DNA of 12,920 bases from an uncultured Oscillibacter sp. Its GTDB lineage: Bacteria > Bacillota > Clostridia > Oscillospirales > Oscillospiraceae. The translations under genes and the position numbers were made by a program. The DNA is taken from assembly GCA_902476875.1 (NCBI GenBank), contig CABSFC010000080.1:1-12920 (forward strand), read 5' to 3'. The stretch's first letter is position 1, and the number at the start of each line of letters is the position of its first letter. Below the pieces are notes generated by a model. That model worked only from the letters and a program-made list of their open reading frames with translations, was not told where the DNA came from and ran no database searches. Shown piece after piece: positions 1 to 6,858 of this stretch.

Positions 1-1871
1 AGATCCCCATCGTGGGCGACGAATACTGCGAGATCGGCTTCGGCACCGGCGCGGTGAAGATGACCCCCGCCCACGACCCCAACGACTTTGAGGTGGGCCT
101 GCGCCACAACCTGGAGGTCATCCGCTGCATCGGAGACGACGGCAGGATCAACGAGAACGGCGGCCCCTACAACGGGATGGACCGCTACGAGTGCCGCAAG
201 CAGATCGTCAAGGACCTGGAGGAGCAGGGGTATCTTGTGAAGACAGAGCCCTACAACCACAACGTGGGCACCTGCTACCGCTGCCACAACGACGTGGAGC
301 CCCTGATCTCCGCCCAGTGGTTCGTGAAGATGGAGCCCCTGGCCCGGGAGGCCCTCCGCGTGGTGCGGGACGGCGAGGTCAAGTTCGTCCCCGAGCGCTT
401 CTCCAAGACCTATATCAACTGGATGGAGAACGTCCACGACTGGTGCATCTCCCGCCAGCTGTGGTGGGGCCACCAGATCCCCGCCTGGACCTGCGACGCG
501 TGCGGCCACATCAACGTCAGCCGGGAGGACCCCACCAAGTGCGCCAAGTGCGGCGGCACCCATCTGACCCGGGACCCCGACGTGCTGGACACCTGGTTCT
601 CCTCCGCCCTGTGGCCCTTCTCCACCCTGGGTTGGCCGGAAAAGACCGAAGACCTGGACTTCTACTATCCCACGTCCGTCATGGTCACCGGCTACGATAT
701 CATCTTCTTCTGGGTGGCCCGGATGATCTTCTCCGGCTGCGAGCAGATGAAGAAGATCCCCTTCCACACCGTCCTGATCCACGGCCTGGTGCGGGACGAC
801 AAGGGCCGAAAGATGTCCAAGTCCCTGGGCAACGGCATCGACCCCCTGGAGATGGCGGAGAAGTACGGCGCCGACGCCCTGCGCTTCAATCTGATCACCG
901 GCAACAGCCCCGGCAACGACACCCGGTTCTACACCGAGAAGTGCGAGGCCATGCGGAATTTCGCCAACAAGATCTGGAACGCCAGCCGCTTTGTCATGAT
1001 GAACCTGACCATCGACAGATGCGAGCTGCCCGCCGCCGCTCAGCTGGCTCCGGAGGACAAGTGGGTGCTCTCCAAGCTGAACACGCTGGTAAAGGAGGTC
1101 ACCGAGAATCTGGACGCCTACGAGATCGGCGTGGCCTCCGCCAAGGTCTACGACTTCCTGTGGGACACCTACTGCGACTGGTATATCGAGCTGACCAAGA
1201 CCCGCCTGAACGGCGAGGACGAGACGGCCAAGCTGGTGGCCCAGAACGTGCTGTGCTATGTGCTGACCGATCTTTTGAAGCTGCTGCACCCCTTCATGCC
1301 CTTCATCACCGAGGAGATTTTCCAGGCGCTGCCCCACACCGGCGACTTCATCATGACCTCCCAGTGGCCGGAGTACCGGGACGACCTGCGCTTCCCGGAG
1401 GAGGAGAGCGCCATGGAGGCCGTCATGGACACCATCAAGGCCATCCGCACCCGCCGAGCGGAGATGAACGTGCCGCCCTCCAGGAAAGCGGAGGTGCTGC
1501 TGGTCACCGCCACGCCGGACATCTATAAGCAGGGCCTGCACTTCATCCAGCGCCTGGCCTACGCCAGCGAGGTCACCTTTGCGGCCGCGGCCCCCGCCGA
1601 CGTCACCAGTCAGGTGTCCGTCGTCACCCACAATGCCACGGCCTACATGCCCCTGGCGGAGCTGGTGGACATTCAGGCGGAGCTGGAGCGCATCGCCAAG
1701 GAGAAGGAGAAAGCGGAGAACGGCCTGCGCATCGTGGAGCAGAAGCTGTCCAATGAGAAGTTCGTCTCCAAGGCCCCCGAGGCGGTGGTCAATGCCGAGC
1801 GGGAGAAGGCCGCCAAGTACAAAGAGCTGATCGCCAAGCTGGAGGAATCCGCCAGGGCGATGCAGGCGTAA
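1..1871 (+). CDS. valS: Valine-tRNA ligase (ValRS), 5'-truncated by window edge
   Basis: Charges tRNA-Val with valine in the cytoplasm, a class I aminoacyl-tRNA synthetase reaction. The reading frame is open from base 3, giving 622 residues; ValRS is usually about 880, so the N-terminal ~260 residues, including the HIGH motif and part of the editing domain, lie outside the window. Visible landmarks in order are the FGTGAVKMTPAHDPNDFEVG stretch of the editing domain, a CYRC motif before the conserved SAQWFVKM segment, a zinc-knuckle-like pair of CxxC motifs (about 492-555), the KMSKS ATP-binding loop (810-824), the anticodon-binding helical domain, and a Lys/Glu-rich C-terminal coiled-coil arm that contacts tRNA. 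The TAA at 1869-1871 is followed at once by a terminator. Identity is very secure from the conserved motifs. Confidence 0.97.
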   Translation, partial: IPIVGDEYCEIGFGTGAVKMTPAHDPNDFEVGLRHNLEVIRCIGDDGRINENGGPYNGMDRYECRKQIVKDLEEQGYLVKTEPYNHNVGTCYRCHNDVEPLISAQWFVKMEPLAREALRVVRDGEVKFVPERFSKTYINWMENVHDWCISRQLWWGHQIPAWTCDACGHINVSREDPTKCAKCGGTHLTRDPDVLDTWFSSALWPFSTLGWPEKTEDLDFYYPTSVMVTGYDIIFFWVARMIFSGCEQMKKIPFHTVLIHGLVRDDKGRKMSKSLGNGIDPLEMAEKYGADALRFNLITGNSPGNDTRFYTEKCEAMRNFANKIWNASRFVMMNLTIDRCELPAAAQLAPEDKWVLSKLNTLVKEVTENLDAYEIGVASAKVYDFLWDTYCDWYIELTKTRLNGEDETAKLVAQNVLCYVLTDLLKLLHPFMPFITEEIFQALPHTGDFIMTSQWPEYRDDLRFPEEESAMEAVMDTIKAIRTRRAEMNVPPSRKAEVLLVTATPDIYKQGLHFIQRLAYASEVTFAAAAPADVTSQVSVVTHNATAYMPLAELVDIQAELERIAKEKEKAENGLRIVEQKLSNEKFVSKAPEAVVNAEREKAAKYKELIAKLEESARAMQA

Positions 1872-1886
1872 ACCGATACAGTCTGA

Positions 1887-1918
1887 AAAAGAGCCTCCGC
1901 GGACGCGGGGGCTCTTTT
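1887..1918 (+). terminator. Rho-independent terminator after valS
   Basis: A 14-bp stem with a single G-T wobble (1887-1900 against 1905-1918) encloses a four-base loop. The stem ends in AAAA/TTTT, so it could work on both strands. It begins 15 bases after the valS stop codon. Only 18 bases separate it from the start of the following acetyltransferase gene. Confidence 0.85.
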
Positions 1919-1936
1919 CCATCAGGGCGGGGGAGT

Positions 1937-2362
1937 TTGCGGGAGGCCGAGAAGCCGGCCGCCATGGAACTGGTGTGGCGGGTATCTCAAAGATTCAAGG
2001 CGCCGGAATACAGCCCGGAGAGCATCCGGACGTTCCGGTCATATATCACCGACCGGTCGGCGCCATCAGTCCTGACAGTCTATGGGGCCTTTGACGGGGA
2101 GACCGTCATCGGGGTGCTGGACATCCGGAAAGGCGCCCATATCTCCCTGTTTTTCGTGGACACGGCCTGGTACCGGCGGGGTGTGGGGAAGGAGCTGTTC
2201 CGCCGCTTTCTGGCGGACAGCGGCGCGGAAGCGGTGACGGTCAATTCCTCCCCTTACGCGGTGGGCGTCTACCGCCGTCTGGACTTTTCCCCTATAGCGC
2301 CGGAGCAGCTCACCGACGGCATCCGATATACGCCCATGGCCTACCGCCGCGCCGGCGCTTAG
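1937..2362 (+). CDS. GNAT-family N-acetyltransferase
   Basis: Small (141 aa) acetyltransferase of the GNAT fold that would transfer acetyl from acetyl-CoA to an unknown amine. The acetyl-CoA pyrophosphate-binding motif A is seen as YRRGVGKELF (residues 79-88), preceded by the LFFVD strand; the motif B region is NSSPYAVGVYRRLDF (103-117). The start is uncertain. TTG at 1937 gives the MREAEKP N-terminus expected for this family (usually xIRxA), but the purine-rich GGGGGAG in front is only one base away. An ATG at 1964 would remove nine residues and the first strand. The gene starts 18 bases after the valS terminator with no room for a promoter, so it probably depends on read-through. It converges on the next gene with a five-base gap. 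The substrate cannot be told. Confidence 0.85.
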   Translation: MREAEKPAAMELVWRVSQRFKAPEYSPESIRTFRSYITDRSAPSVLTVYGAFDGETVIGVLDIRKGAHISLFFVDTAWYRRGVGKELFRRFLADSGAEAVTVNSSPYAVGVYRRLDFSPIAPEQLTDGIRYTPMAYRRAGA

Positions 2363-2367
2363 CGCTT

Positions 2368-3147
2368 TTATATCCAAATGGCGAAGTCTCCGTATGAAAA
2401 GACGCCGCCCCCATGGAAGAGCTTACCCTCGGCCTTTATCTGCCGGAACGCGGCCGTGATCTCCTGGATGATAGAGGGGCGGATCTCAAGACTGTGGTGG
2501 GCCGGAAGCACTCTTTTCACGGGAAGGGCGGCGATCCGCTCCATAGACGCCAAATAGGCCTCCGGGTCCGTGGAGGGGTAATAGGCAAGCAGCGTGCCCT
2601 GATAGACCAGGTCCCCGGTAAACAGATAACCTCTGTCAGCCTCCCAAAAGCACATGTGCCCCGGAGAGTGCCCCGGAGAGTGCCCCGGCGTGTGCAGCAC
2701 CTGCAGCCTGCGTCCGCCCAGGTCGATCCAGTCGTTGTCCCGCAGTACCCTGGCCGGCGTTCCCTGAAAGAAAACGTAGTCGTCAATGTGGAAGCCGTCG
2801 GGGAGATCGCAGCGCTCCACGACAAATTCCCTGATCTGCTCCAGGGTGAGCGGAAATCCGCCGGAGAGCCAGTTGAGCTCCGCCTCATGGGCATAAAAAC
2901 ACGGAAAGTACCGGTGTCCGCCGATGTGGTCCCAATGGATGTGCGTCGCCACCGCGGCCACGGGCCGATCTGTCCATTTTTGGACCTCCTCACAGATGTT
3001 ACAGATACCAAGCCCCGTATCGATCAGGAGGCTGCGCTCCGTCCCGTTCAGGAGATAGGCGTGGGTTTCCTCCCAATGCCTGTACTCACTGATGATATGG
3101 GTGTCCGCGTCAACATGCTCTACCGTAAACCAATTGTCCAATGACAT
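2368..3147 (-). CDS. MBL-fold (metallo-beta-lactamase-like) metal hydrolase
   Basis: 259-residue soluble metallo-hydrolase. The HxHxDH metal site is THIHWDHIGGH (H69, H71, D73, H74). The third metal His is in LHTPGH (H156), the bridging Asp in FTGD (D179) and the last His in PAHH (H217), so both metal sites look complete. The family includes glyoxalase II-like and lactonase-like enzymes; the substrate is unknown. The loop after H156 carries a 12-bp tandem duplication that repeats SPGH. ATG at 3147 is preceded by AGGAGG only two bases away; a TTG two codons later would sit eight bases from the same site and may be the true start. It lies 33 bases downstream of the DJ-1/PfpI-like gene on the same strand, so the two are probably cotranscribed. 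No signal peptide is seen. Confidence 0.9.
   Translation of the reverse strand: MSLDNWFTVEHVDADTHIISEYRHWEETHAYLLNGTERSLLIDTGLGICNICEEVQKWTDRPVAAVATHIHWDHIGGHRYFPCFYAHEAELNWLSGGFPLTLEQIREFVVERCDLPDGFHIDDYVFFQGTPARVLRDNDWIDLGGRRLQVLHTPGHSPGHSPGHMCFWEADRGYLFTGDLVYQGTLLAYYPSTDPEAYLASMERIAALPVKRVLPAHHSLEIRPSIIQEITAAFRQIKAEGKLFHGGGVFSYGDFAIWI
2657..2692. repeat. Short tandem repeat, 12-bp unit, inside the MBL hydrolase gene
   Basis: The unit TGCCCCGGAGAG occurs at 2657-2668 and exactly again at 2669-2680, followed by a third copy with two changes at 2681-2692. Read on the minus strand it encodes repeated HSPG/SPGH units next to the third metal ligand of the hydrolase. The length is a multiple of three, so the frame is kept. 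Confidence 0.9.
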
Positions 3148-3180
3148 TCCCTCCTGAAAGCAAAAAAGGCGACGCAGATG

Positions 3181-3768
3181 TCAGCGGTCCATCGCCGCAT
3201 AATGGCCCAGCTTGTAAAAGCGGTACCACTGCTCGGCGTCGTCCTCCGCCATGACGCCGAGCCCCAGCAGGACCTCTTTTGCAAACTCCAGGCCGGCTGT
3301 TCCGTTGGCGGTCACGATGTTTCCATGGCGGACCGCCTGCTGATACCTGTAAAGGTTTTTTCCTGTATAGGCATTGCCCGCATAGTCTTGCAGGTCTTCC
3401 AGCTGATTGCTGGTGTGGGCGATCCCATTCAGGAGGCCGAGCGTTCCCAGGTAGACGCTGGCGTCACAGATCGCACCCAGCAGAGCCTGCTGCCTCACGG
3501 CGCGTTCCACCAGCGGCGCGACCTGCCGGGCCTCCGGCGTCCGCCAGGCGGTTCCGCCGATGAGCAGCAGACCGGCAAAATCCCTCGTCATCGCCCGGGC
3601 GATATCATAGTCGGGATTCACGGAAAACCCGCCGATGGACCGGACGGGGCTCAGGGAAGGGGACACTGTTTTCACGCAGAATTCTTCGCTTTGATTGATG
3701 GCCGCCGCCAGGGGCGACGCCTCCCACTCGGCAAATCCGCGGAGCAGGACAAACAGGACTTCTCTCAT
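3181..3768 (-). CDS. DJ-1/PfpI (class I glutamine amidotransferase-like) family protein
   Basis: 195-residue protein of the DJ-1/PfpI superfamily. An N-terminal REVLFVLLRGFAEWEAS strand-loop carries the acidic residue expected in this family. FAGLLLIGGTAWR follows, then the nucleophile elbow LLGAICDAS with Cys at about residue 101, and a TANGTAGLEFA segment near the end. Family members include cysteine-dependent hydrolases, deglycase-like proteins and transcription regulators; the role here is unknown. I chose the ATG at 3768 because GAGG lies seven bases before it and the family's first strand starts there; the frame is open upstream to a TTG at 3792 without a good ribosome site. It is the first gene of a likely two-gene unit with the MBL hydrolase and is divergent from the promoter at 3786-3814. 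Confidence 0.85.
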   Translation of the reverse strand: MREVLFVLLRGFAEWEASPLAAAINQSEEFCVKTVSPSLSPVRSIGGFSVNPDYDIARAMTRDFAGLLLIGGTAWRTPEARQVAPLVERAVRQQALLGAICDASVYLGTLGLLNGIAHTSNQLEDLQDYAGNAYTGKNLYRYQQAVRHGNIVTANGTAGLEFAKEVLLGLGVMAEDDAEQWYRFYKLGHYAAMDR

Positions 3769-3785
3769 AAGGGACCTCACTTTTC

Positions 3786-3814
3786 TTGCCAAAGGATGGA
3801 GGATGTAGTATACT
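3786..3814 (+). promoter_or_regulatory. Sigma-A-type promoter for the 29-aa ORF and DUF3795 gene
   Basis: A TTGCCA -35 element (3786-3791) and a TATACT -10 element (3809-3814) are separated by exactly 17 bases. The expected start of transcription is near 3821, giving a leader of about 22 bases before the 29-codon ORF. The -10 region TAGTATACTG is nearly palindromic and could also help the divergent DJ-1-like gene, but I see no matching -35 on the minus strand. Confidence 0.7.
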
Positions 3815-3842
3815 GATGGGACAACAGCAGAGGAGGGCTTCC

Positions 3843-3932
3843 ATGGAAGGGCTGAAAACGATTTTGGAGCGCTTTGCCGCGTCCGGCTGTGACCTGGACC
3901 CGCTCTATCAGCGGGCGCCGGAGCTGTTATGA
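3843..3932 (+). CDS. Small ORF (29 aa), translationally coupled to the DUF3795 gene
   Basis: Encodes a 29-residue peptide starting MEGLKTILERFAASG and ending RAPELL. An excellent ribosome site, AGGAGGG at 3831-3837, lies six bases from the ATG, and a good promoter sits directly upstream. Its TGA overlaps the next start codon in ATGA (3929-3932), the usual arrangement for translational coupling. The first half looks like an amphipathic helix; there is no signal or membrane segment. I recognise no family. It could be a real small protein, a leader peptide that sets translation of DUF3795, or the surviving N-terminus of a decayed gene. The translation signals are clear but function is unknown. 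Confidence 0.6.
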   Translation: MEGLKTILERFAASGCDLDPLYQRAPELL

Positions 3933-4483
3933 AGGGCTTCGCGCGGAAGGATCAGCTGCTCTCCCTCTGTGGGCTGAACTGTGGGCTATGCACCATGCGT
4001 TTGGGTGGCCAGTGCCCCGGCTGCGGCGGCGGAGCGGGGAACCAGAGCTGCGCCATCGCCCGGTGCGGCCTGGAGCACGGCGGCGTGGAATACTGCTGGC
4101 AGTGTGGGGAATTCCCCTGTGGCCGCTATGGGGAGATCAGCGCGTTTGACAGCTTCATCACCCACCAAAACCAGCTGGCGGACATGGAGAAAGCCAGGCG
4201 TATGGGTCTGATAGCCTATCAGACGGAGCAGCGGGAGAAGCAGGAGATTTTGCGCTTTCTGCTGGAGACCTGTAATGACGGGCGGCGCAGGGGATTTTTC
4301 GCCCTGGCGGTCAACCTGCTGGAACCGCAGGAGCTGCGCGACATTGTGGAACAGTTGGAGACGGAATCGGAGGACATGCCGCTGAAGGAAAAAGCCGCCT
4401 GTGCCGCGGCCTTGCTCCAAGCCGCGGGCGATCAGCGGGGGATCGAACTGAAGCTGCGAAAGAAGTCCGGAGGAAAAAGCTGA
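3929..4483 (+). CDS. DUF3795-type cysteine-rich protein
   Basis: 184-residue cytosolic protein. The N-terminal ~65 residues hold ten cysteines in the DUF3795 pattern: CGLNCGLC (C14, C18, C21), CPGC (C29, C32), C41, C46, then YCWQCGEFPC (C56, C59, C64). These probably bind zinc or an iron-sulfur cluster; the family has no established function. The remaining ~120 residues are helical and charged. The start overlaps the stop of the 29-aa ORF, with a CGGAG ribosome site five bases away inside that ORF. A strong terminator follows about 70 bases after the stop codon. The Cys pattern makes the family call good; the function is open. Confidence 0.85.
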   Translation: MKGFARKDQLLSLCGLNCGLCTMRLGGQCPGCGGGAGNQSCAIARCGLEHGGVEYCWQCGEFPCGRYGEISAFDSFITHQNQLADMEKARRMGLIAYQTEQREKQEILRFLLETCNDGRRRGFFALAVNLLEPQELRDIVEQLETESEDMPLKEKAACAAALLQAAGDQRGIELKLRKKSGGKS

Positions 4484-4519
4484 GCAGGATTTGGAAATTT
4501 TGCGGAAAGCACCATGGAT

Positions 4520-4544
4520 TTCGACAGAAAGTAAAAGTCCGACA
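4520..4544 (-). promoter_or_regulatory. Possible Spo0A (0A-box-like) sites upstream of spoIIA
   Basis: On the minus strand TGTCGAA (4520-4526) matches the 0A-box core exactly, and TGTCGGA (4538-4544) matches six of seven bases, 18 bases apart in the same orientation. Spo0A-P activates spoIIA in Bacillus subtilis, so the place is apt. However a terminator lies between these sites and spoIIAA, and a seven-base core is common by chance. I could not find a convincing sigma-H promoter here. Confidence 0.3.
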
Positions 4545-4553
4545 TGTTATCAT

Positions 4554-4586
4554 CACCGTAAGGCGAAATGCCTTGCGGTGTTTTTT
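4554..4586 (+). terminator. Rho-independent terminator between DUF3795 and spoIIAA
   Basis: An 11-bp stem (4554-4564 against 4570-4580, one wobble pair) with a GAAAT loop is followed by six T residues (4581-4586). It separates the DUF3795 unit from the sporulation operon, whose first start codon is 53 bases further on. Confidence 0.88.
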
Positions 4587-4639
4587 ATGGCAAAATCCAG
4601 CCAATTTCAGCGAAAAAATGCACAAAAGAGGCGAGAACT

Positions 4640-4945
4640 ATGGAAATACAGGCAAAAAGCTCGGAGCGGAACCTGCTTCTGGAGCTCAGCGGCGAGCTGG
4701 ACCACCACGGCGCCCGGAACGCGCTGCGGGAACTGGAACTGGCGGTGGACGCGGCGCTGCCGAAAAAGCTGGTGCTGGACATGAGCGGCGTGACCTTCAT
4801 GGACAGCTCCGGCATCGCGCTGATTCTGCGGGCGCAGCAGCGGATGCAGCTGCTGGACGGCAGCGTGTTCGTCTGCAACGTCCCGGCGCAGGCGAGACGG
4901 GTCCTGGACGCGGCGGGTATCAGCCGGCTGGTCACGATCAAATGA
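4640..4945 (+). CDS. spoIIAA: Anti-sigma-F factor antagonist SpoIIAA (STAS domain)
   Basis: 101-residue STAS-domain protein. In its unphosphorylated form it binds SpoIIAB and frees sigma-F in the forespore. The diagnostic GELDHH (residues 18-23) and FMDSSG (53-58) motifs are present; Ser56 corresponds to the Ser58 that SpoIIAB phosphorylates in B. subtilis. It is slightly shorter than the Bacillus protein, lacking the last dozen or so residues. The ATG at 4640 has a GAGGCGAG ribosome site about eight bases upstream; the frame is open further upstream, but that part runs through the terminator. It is the first gene of a tightly packed three-gene operon, with spoIIAB starting 13 bases after its stop. 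RsbV/RsbW-type stress proteins were considered, but the downstream genes are clearly SpoIIAB and SigF. Confidence 0.96.
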   Translation: MEIQAKSSERNLLLELSGELDHHGARNALRELELAVDAALPKKLVLDMSGVTFMDSSGIALILRAQQRMQLLDGSVFVCNVPAQARRVLDAAGISRLVTIK

Positions 4946-4958
4946 GGAGGTTTACATA

Positions 4959-5402
4959 ATGAAAACCAAAGCATCCAACGAGGTCACCCTGGAATTCCCC
5001 AGCCGCAGCAGCAACGAGGGCTTTGCCCGCGCCGCGGTGGCATGCTTTGCCGCCCAGATGGACCCGACGCTGAACGAGCTGGAGGATATCAAGACCGCCG
5101 TCAGCGAGGCGGTGACCAACGCCATTGTGCATGGCTACCCGGATTCCATCGGAAAGGTGGTGGTAAAGGCGCGGGTCTGTCCGGGCAATGTCCTGGAGCT
5201 GACGGTAAAGGACCACGGCCGGGGTATCCCGGACGTGGACAAGGCCCGGCAGCCCATGTTCACCACCGGAGGGGAGGAGCGAAGCGGCATGGGCTTCACG
5301 ATCATGGAGAGCTTTATGGACAAGCTGACGGTCCGCTCCGTGCCGGGGCGGGGGACCACGGTGACCATGAAGAAAAAGCTGGCGCCCCGGATGAAGAAGT
5401 GA
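4959..5402 (+). CDS. spoIIAB: Anti-sigma-F factor / serine kinase SpoIIAB
   Basis: 147-residue GHKL-fold ATPase that holds sigma-F inactive and phosphorylates SpoIIAA. The N box is SEAVTNAIVHGY, with Glu50 as catalytic base and Asn54 for magnesium. The G1 box is DHGRGIPD (85-92). The ATP lid and G2 box are FTTGGEERSGMGFTIMESFMD. The order and spacing match B. subtilis SpoIIAB along the whole length. The ATG follows GAGGAGG at 4944-4950 by eight bases, and that ribosome site overlaps the spoIIAA stop codon. The stop at 5400-5402 overlaps the GTG start of sigF, so the inhibitor and its sigma factor are translationally coupled, which would help fix their ratio. Confidence 0.97.
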   Translation: MKTKASNEVTLEFPSRSSNEGFARAAVACFAAQMDPTLNELEDIKTAVSEAVTNAIVHGYPDSIGKVVVKARVCPGNVLELTVKDHGRGIPDVDKARQPMFTTGGEERSGMGFTIMESFMDKLTVRSVPGRGTTVTMKKKLAPRMKK

Positions 5403-6103
5403 GCGCCACACTGGAGCTGCTGCGGGCGGCCCAGGGGGGAGACCGGGAGGCCTGCGAGCGGGCGGTGATCGAAAACAACGGCCTGATTTGGAGCGTGGCG
5501 CGGCGGTACTATGGACGGGGTGTGGAGCCGGACGACCTGTACCAGCTGGGGTGCCTGGGCTTTTTAAAGGCGGTGCAGGGCTTTGACTTCGACTACGGCA
5601 CCTGCTTTTCCACCTATGCCGTCCCGAAGATCGCCGGGGAGATCCGGCGTTTCCTGCGGGATGACGGCGCCGTGAAAGTCGGGCGCAGCGTTCGCGAGCA
5701 AGCACAAACCCTTTACAGCATCCGGGAGCGCCTGCGGCACGAGCTGGGGCGGGAGCCGGCGCTGTCCGAGCTGTCTGAAGCGTCGGGGCTGACGCCGGAG
5801 GAGATCGCCCGGATTGACCTGGCCACGGACACACCGGAGTCTCTCCAGCAGGAGACAGCGGATGGTCTGACCCTGGAGGGTATGCTGGGCACGGAGGCCC
5901 CGGAGGAGAAGCTGGTGGAGCGCATTGCCCTGCGGGAGGCCATTGATCGTCTGCCGGAAAAGGAGCGGATGACGATCCTGCTGCGGTATTTCAAGGGGCT
6001 GACCCAGGAGCAGACGGCTCGGGTCCTGGGGGTATCCCAGGTGCAGATATCCCGGCTGGAGCGGCGGGGCCTGACACGGCTGCGGGAGAGCTTCGGGCCC
6101 TGA
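5399..6103 (+). CDS. sigF: RNA polymerase sporulation sigma factor SigF
   Basis: 234-residue sigma-70 family factor that directs early forespore transcription. Region 2 has EPDDLYQLGCLGFLKAVQGFD and FSTYAVPKIAGEIRRFLRDDG (about 43-90). Region 3 follows at about 95-150, and region 4 has the helix-turn-helix LTQEQTARVLGVSQVQISRLERR (about 201-223). The start is the GTG at 5399, overlapping the spoIIAB stop as GTGA; there is no in-frame ATG nearby and the N-terminus is about 20 residues shorter than in Bacillus. No spoVA gene follows. Instead the last 113 bp overlap a convergent gene on the minus strand, and no terminator is visible after the TGA. Confidence 0.96.
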   Translation: MSATLELLRAAQGGDREACERAVIENNGLIWSVARRYYGRGVEPDDLYQLGCLGFLKAVQGFDFDYGTCFSTYAVPKIAGEIRRFLRDDGAVKVGRSVREQAQTLYSIRERLRHELGREPALSELSEASGLTPEEIARIDLATDTPESLQQETADGLTLEGMLGTEAPEEKLVERIALREAIDRLPEKERMTILLRYFKGLTQEQTARVLGVSQVQISRLERRGLTRLRESFGP

Positions 6104-6848
6104 AATAGTCCTCGTTCTGGAATTCCGTCATGGTGCCCCAATACCGCTTGGGCATGTTGGTCATCCGGCACTTGGGGTTGTACCGCTCCTTGATGGCAAC
6201 AGTGTCGTAAAACCGCTTCCAAAGGATGCGGTAGGCAGCTTCCGTCTCGTCTGGCGGCGCCATTTGAAGGTCCTCCAGAGGCCGGATGACCGCCTTGCCG
6301 GAGGCATAGAACAGGGCCTCTTTGTGGGTGCGGTCATAGATGAAGAATTTTTCGTTTTGATAGCGGGCGCAGAAGTGGCTCCGCAGAACGGGGAGCACCC
6401 GGTTTTTCGGCTCGATCTCGCTGCCCAGAACGCCGCCAAGCTCGGAAAACCGGACAAAGCCCTTCAAAAGGTGAGCCTCGCCCATGAGATGCTGGACGGC
6501 CTTCGCCACGGGGTGCAGCGTCTCGTCGGAGAAGTTGCGCAGAAACCCCGGTCCCTCCCGCAGCAGCTTCACGACCAAACGGTACAGGTGTAGCTCCTTC
6601 TCCGGCAGGCAGGTGAGAAAGCCCTTTCGCAGCAGATCGGCTGTATAGGGAGAACACTTGACGACCTTTCGGAAAACACGGCTTGCGTGGTCCTGATCCG
6701 TCTGAATGGCGCGGGAGGCAAACAACGTGGGGATAAAGTCCTCATCGCGGTAGATCGCGGTGAGGACTTCTTTGTTGGCATAGCTGTCGAAGATACAGCA
6801 GAGGAACCCTTCAAAGCTGCCGTCGTAATAATAGACCATCTCCGTCAT
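5991..6848 (-). CDS. TIGR03915/DUF4130 family putative DNA repair protein, with read-through C-terminal tail
   Basis: 285 residues. The first ~244 fit the DUF4130/TIGR03915 family: YYYDGSFEGFLCCIFDSYANKE at the N-terminus, a middle HLMGEAHLLKGFVRF segment, LRSHFCARYQNEKFFIYDRTHKEA, and a C-terminal MTNMPKRYWGTMTEFQ. This family is found beside the radical SAM protein upstream, and in some bacteria fused to a uracil-DNA glycosylase-like domain, hence the DNA repair guess; its chemistry is unknown. ATG at 6848 follows AAGGAG by about six bases, ten bases after the radical SAM stop. After the family end there is no stop codon. The frame runs 41 residues further as a Pro/Ala/Ser/Gly-rich tail encoded antisense to sigF region 4. 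The tail is probably a lost stop codon rather than a domain. Confidence 0.9.
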   Translation of the reverse strand: MTEMVYYYDGSFEGFLCCIFDSYANKEVLTAIYRDEDFIPTLFASRAIQTDQDHASRVFRKVVKCSPYTADLLRKGFLTCLPEKELHLYRLVVKLLREGPGFLRNFSDETLHPVAKAVQHLMGEAHLLKGFVRFSELGGVLGSEIEPKNRVLPVLRSHFCARYQNEKFFIYDRTHKEALFYASGKAVIRPLEDLQMAPPDETEAAYRILWKRFYDTVAIKERYNPKCRMTNMPKRYWGTMTEFQNEDYFRARSSPAAVSGPAAPAGISAPGIPPGPEPSAPGSAP

Positions 6849-6858
6849 GGGGAACTCC

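Noticed and set aside
191..1528. 445-codon plus-strand frame inside valS
   Set aside because: It is an out-of-frame shadow of valS with Arg/Pro/Gly-rich translation and no ribosome site.
2049..2060. Perfect 12-base palindrome CCGACCGGTCGG
   Set aside because: It lies inside the acetyltransferase coding sequence in GC-rich DNA with no sign of a promoter; probably chance.
4485..4493. Sigma-H-like -35 (GCAGGATTT) upstream of spoIIAA
   Set aside because: No GAAT-type -10 follows at the right distance, and the terminator at 4554-4586 would stop a transcript from here.
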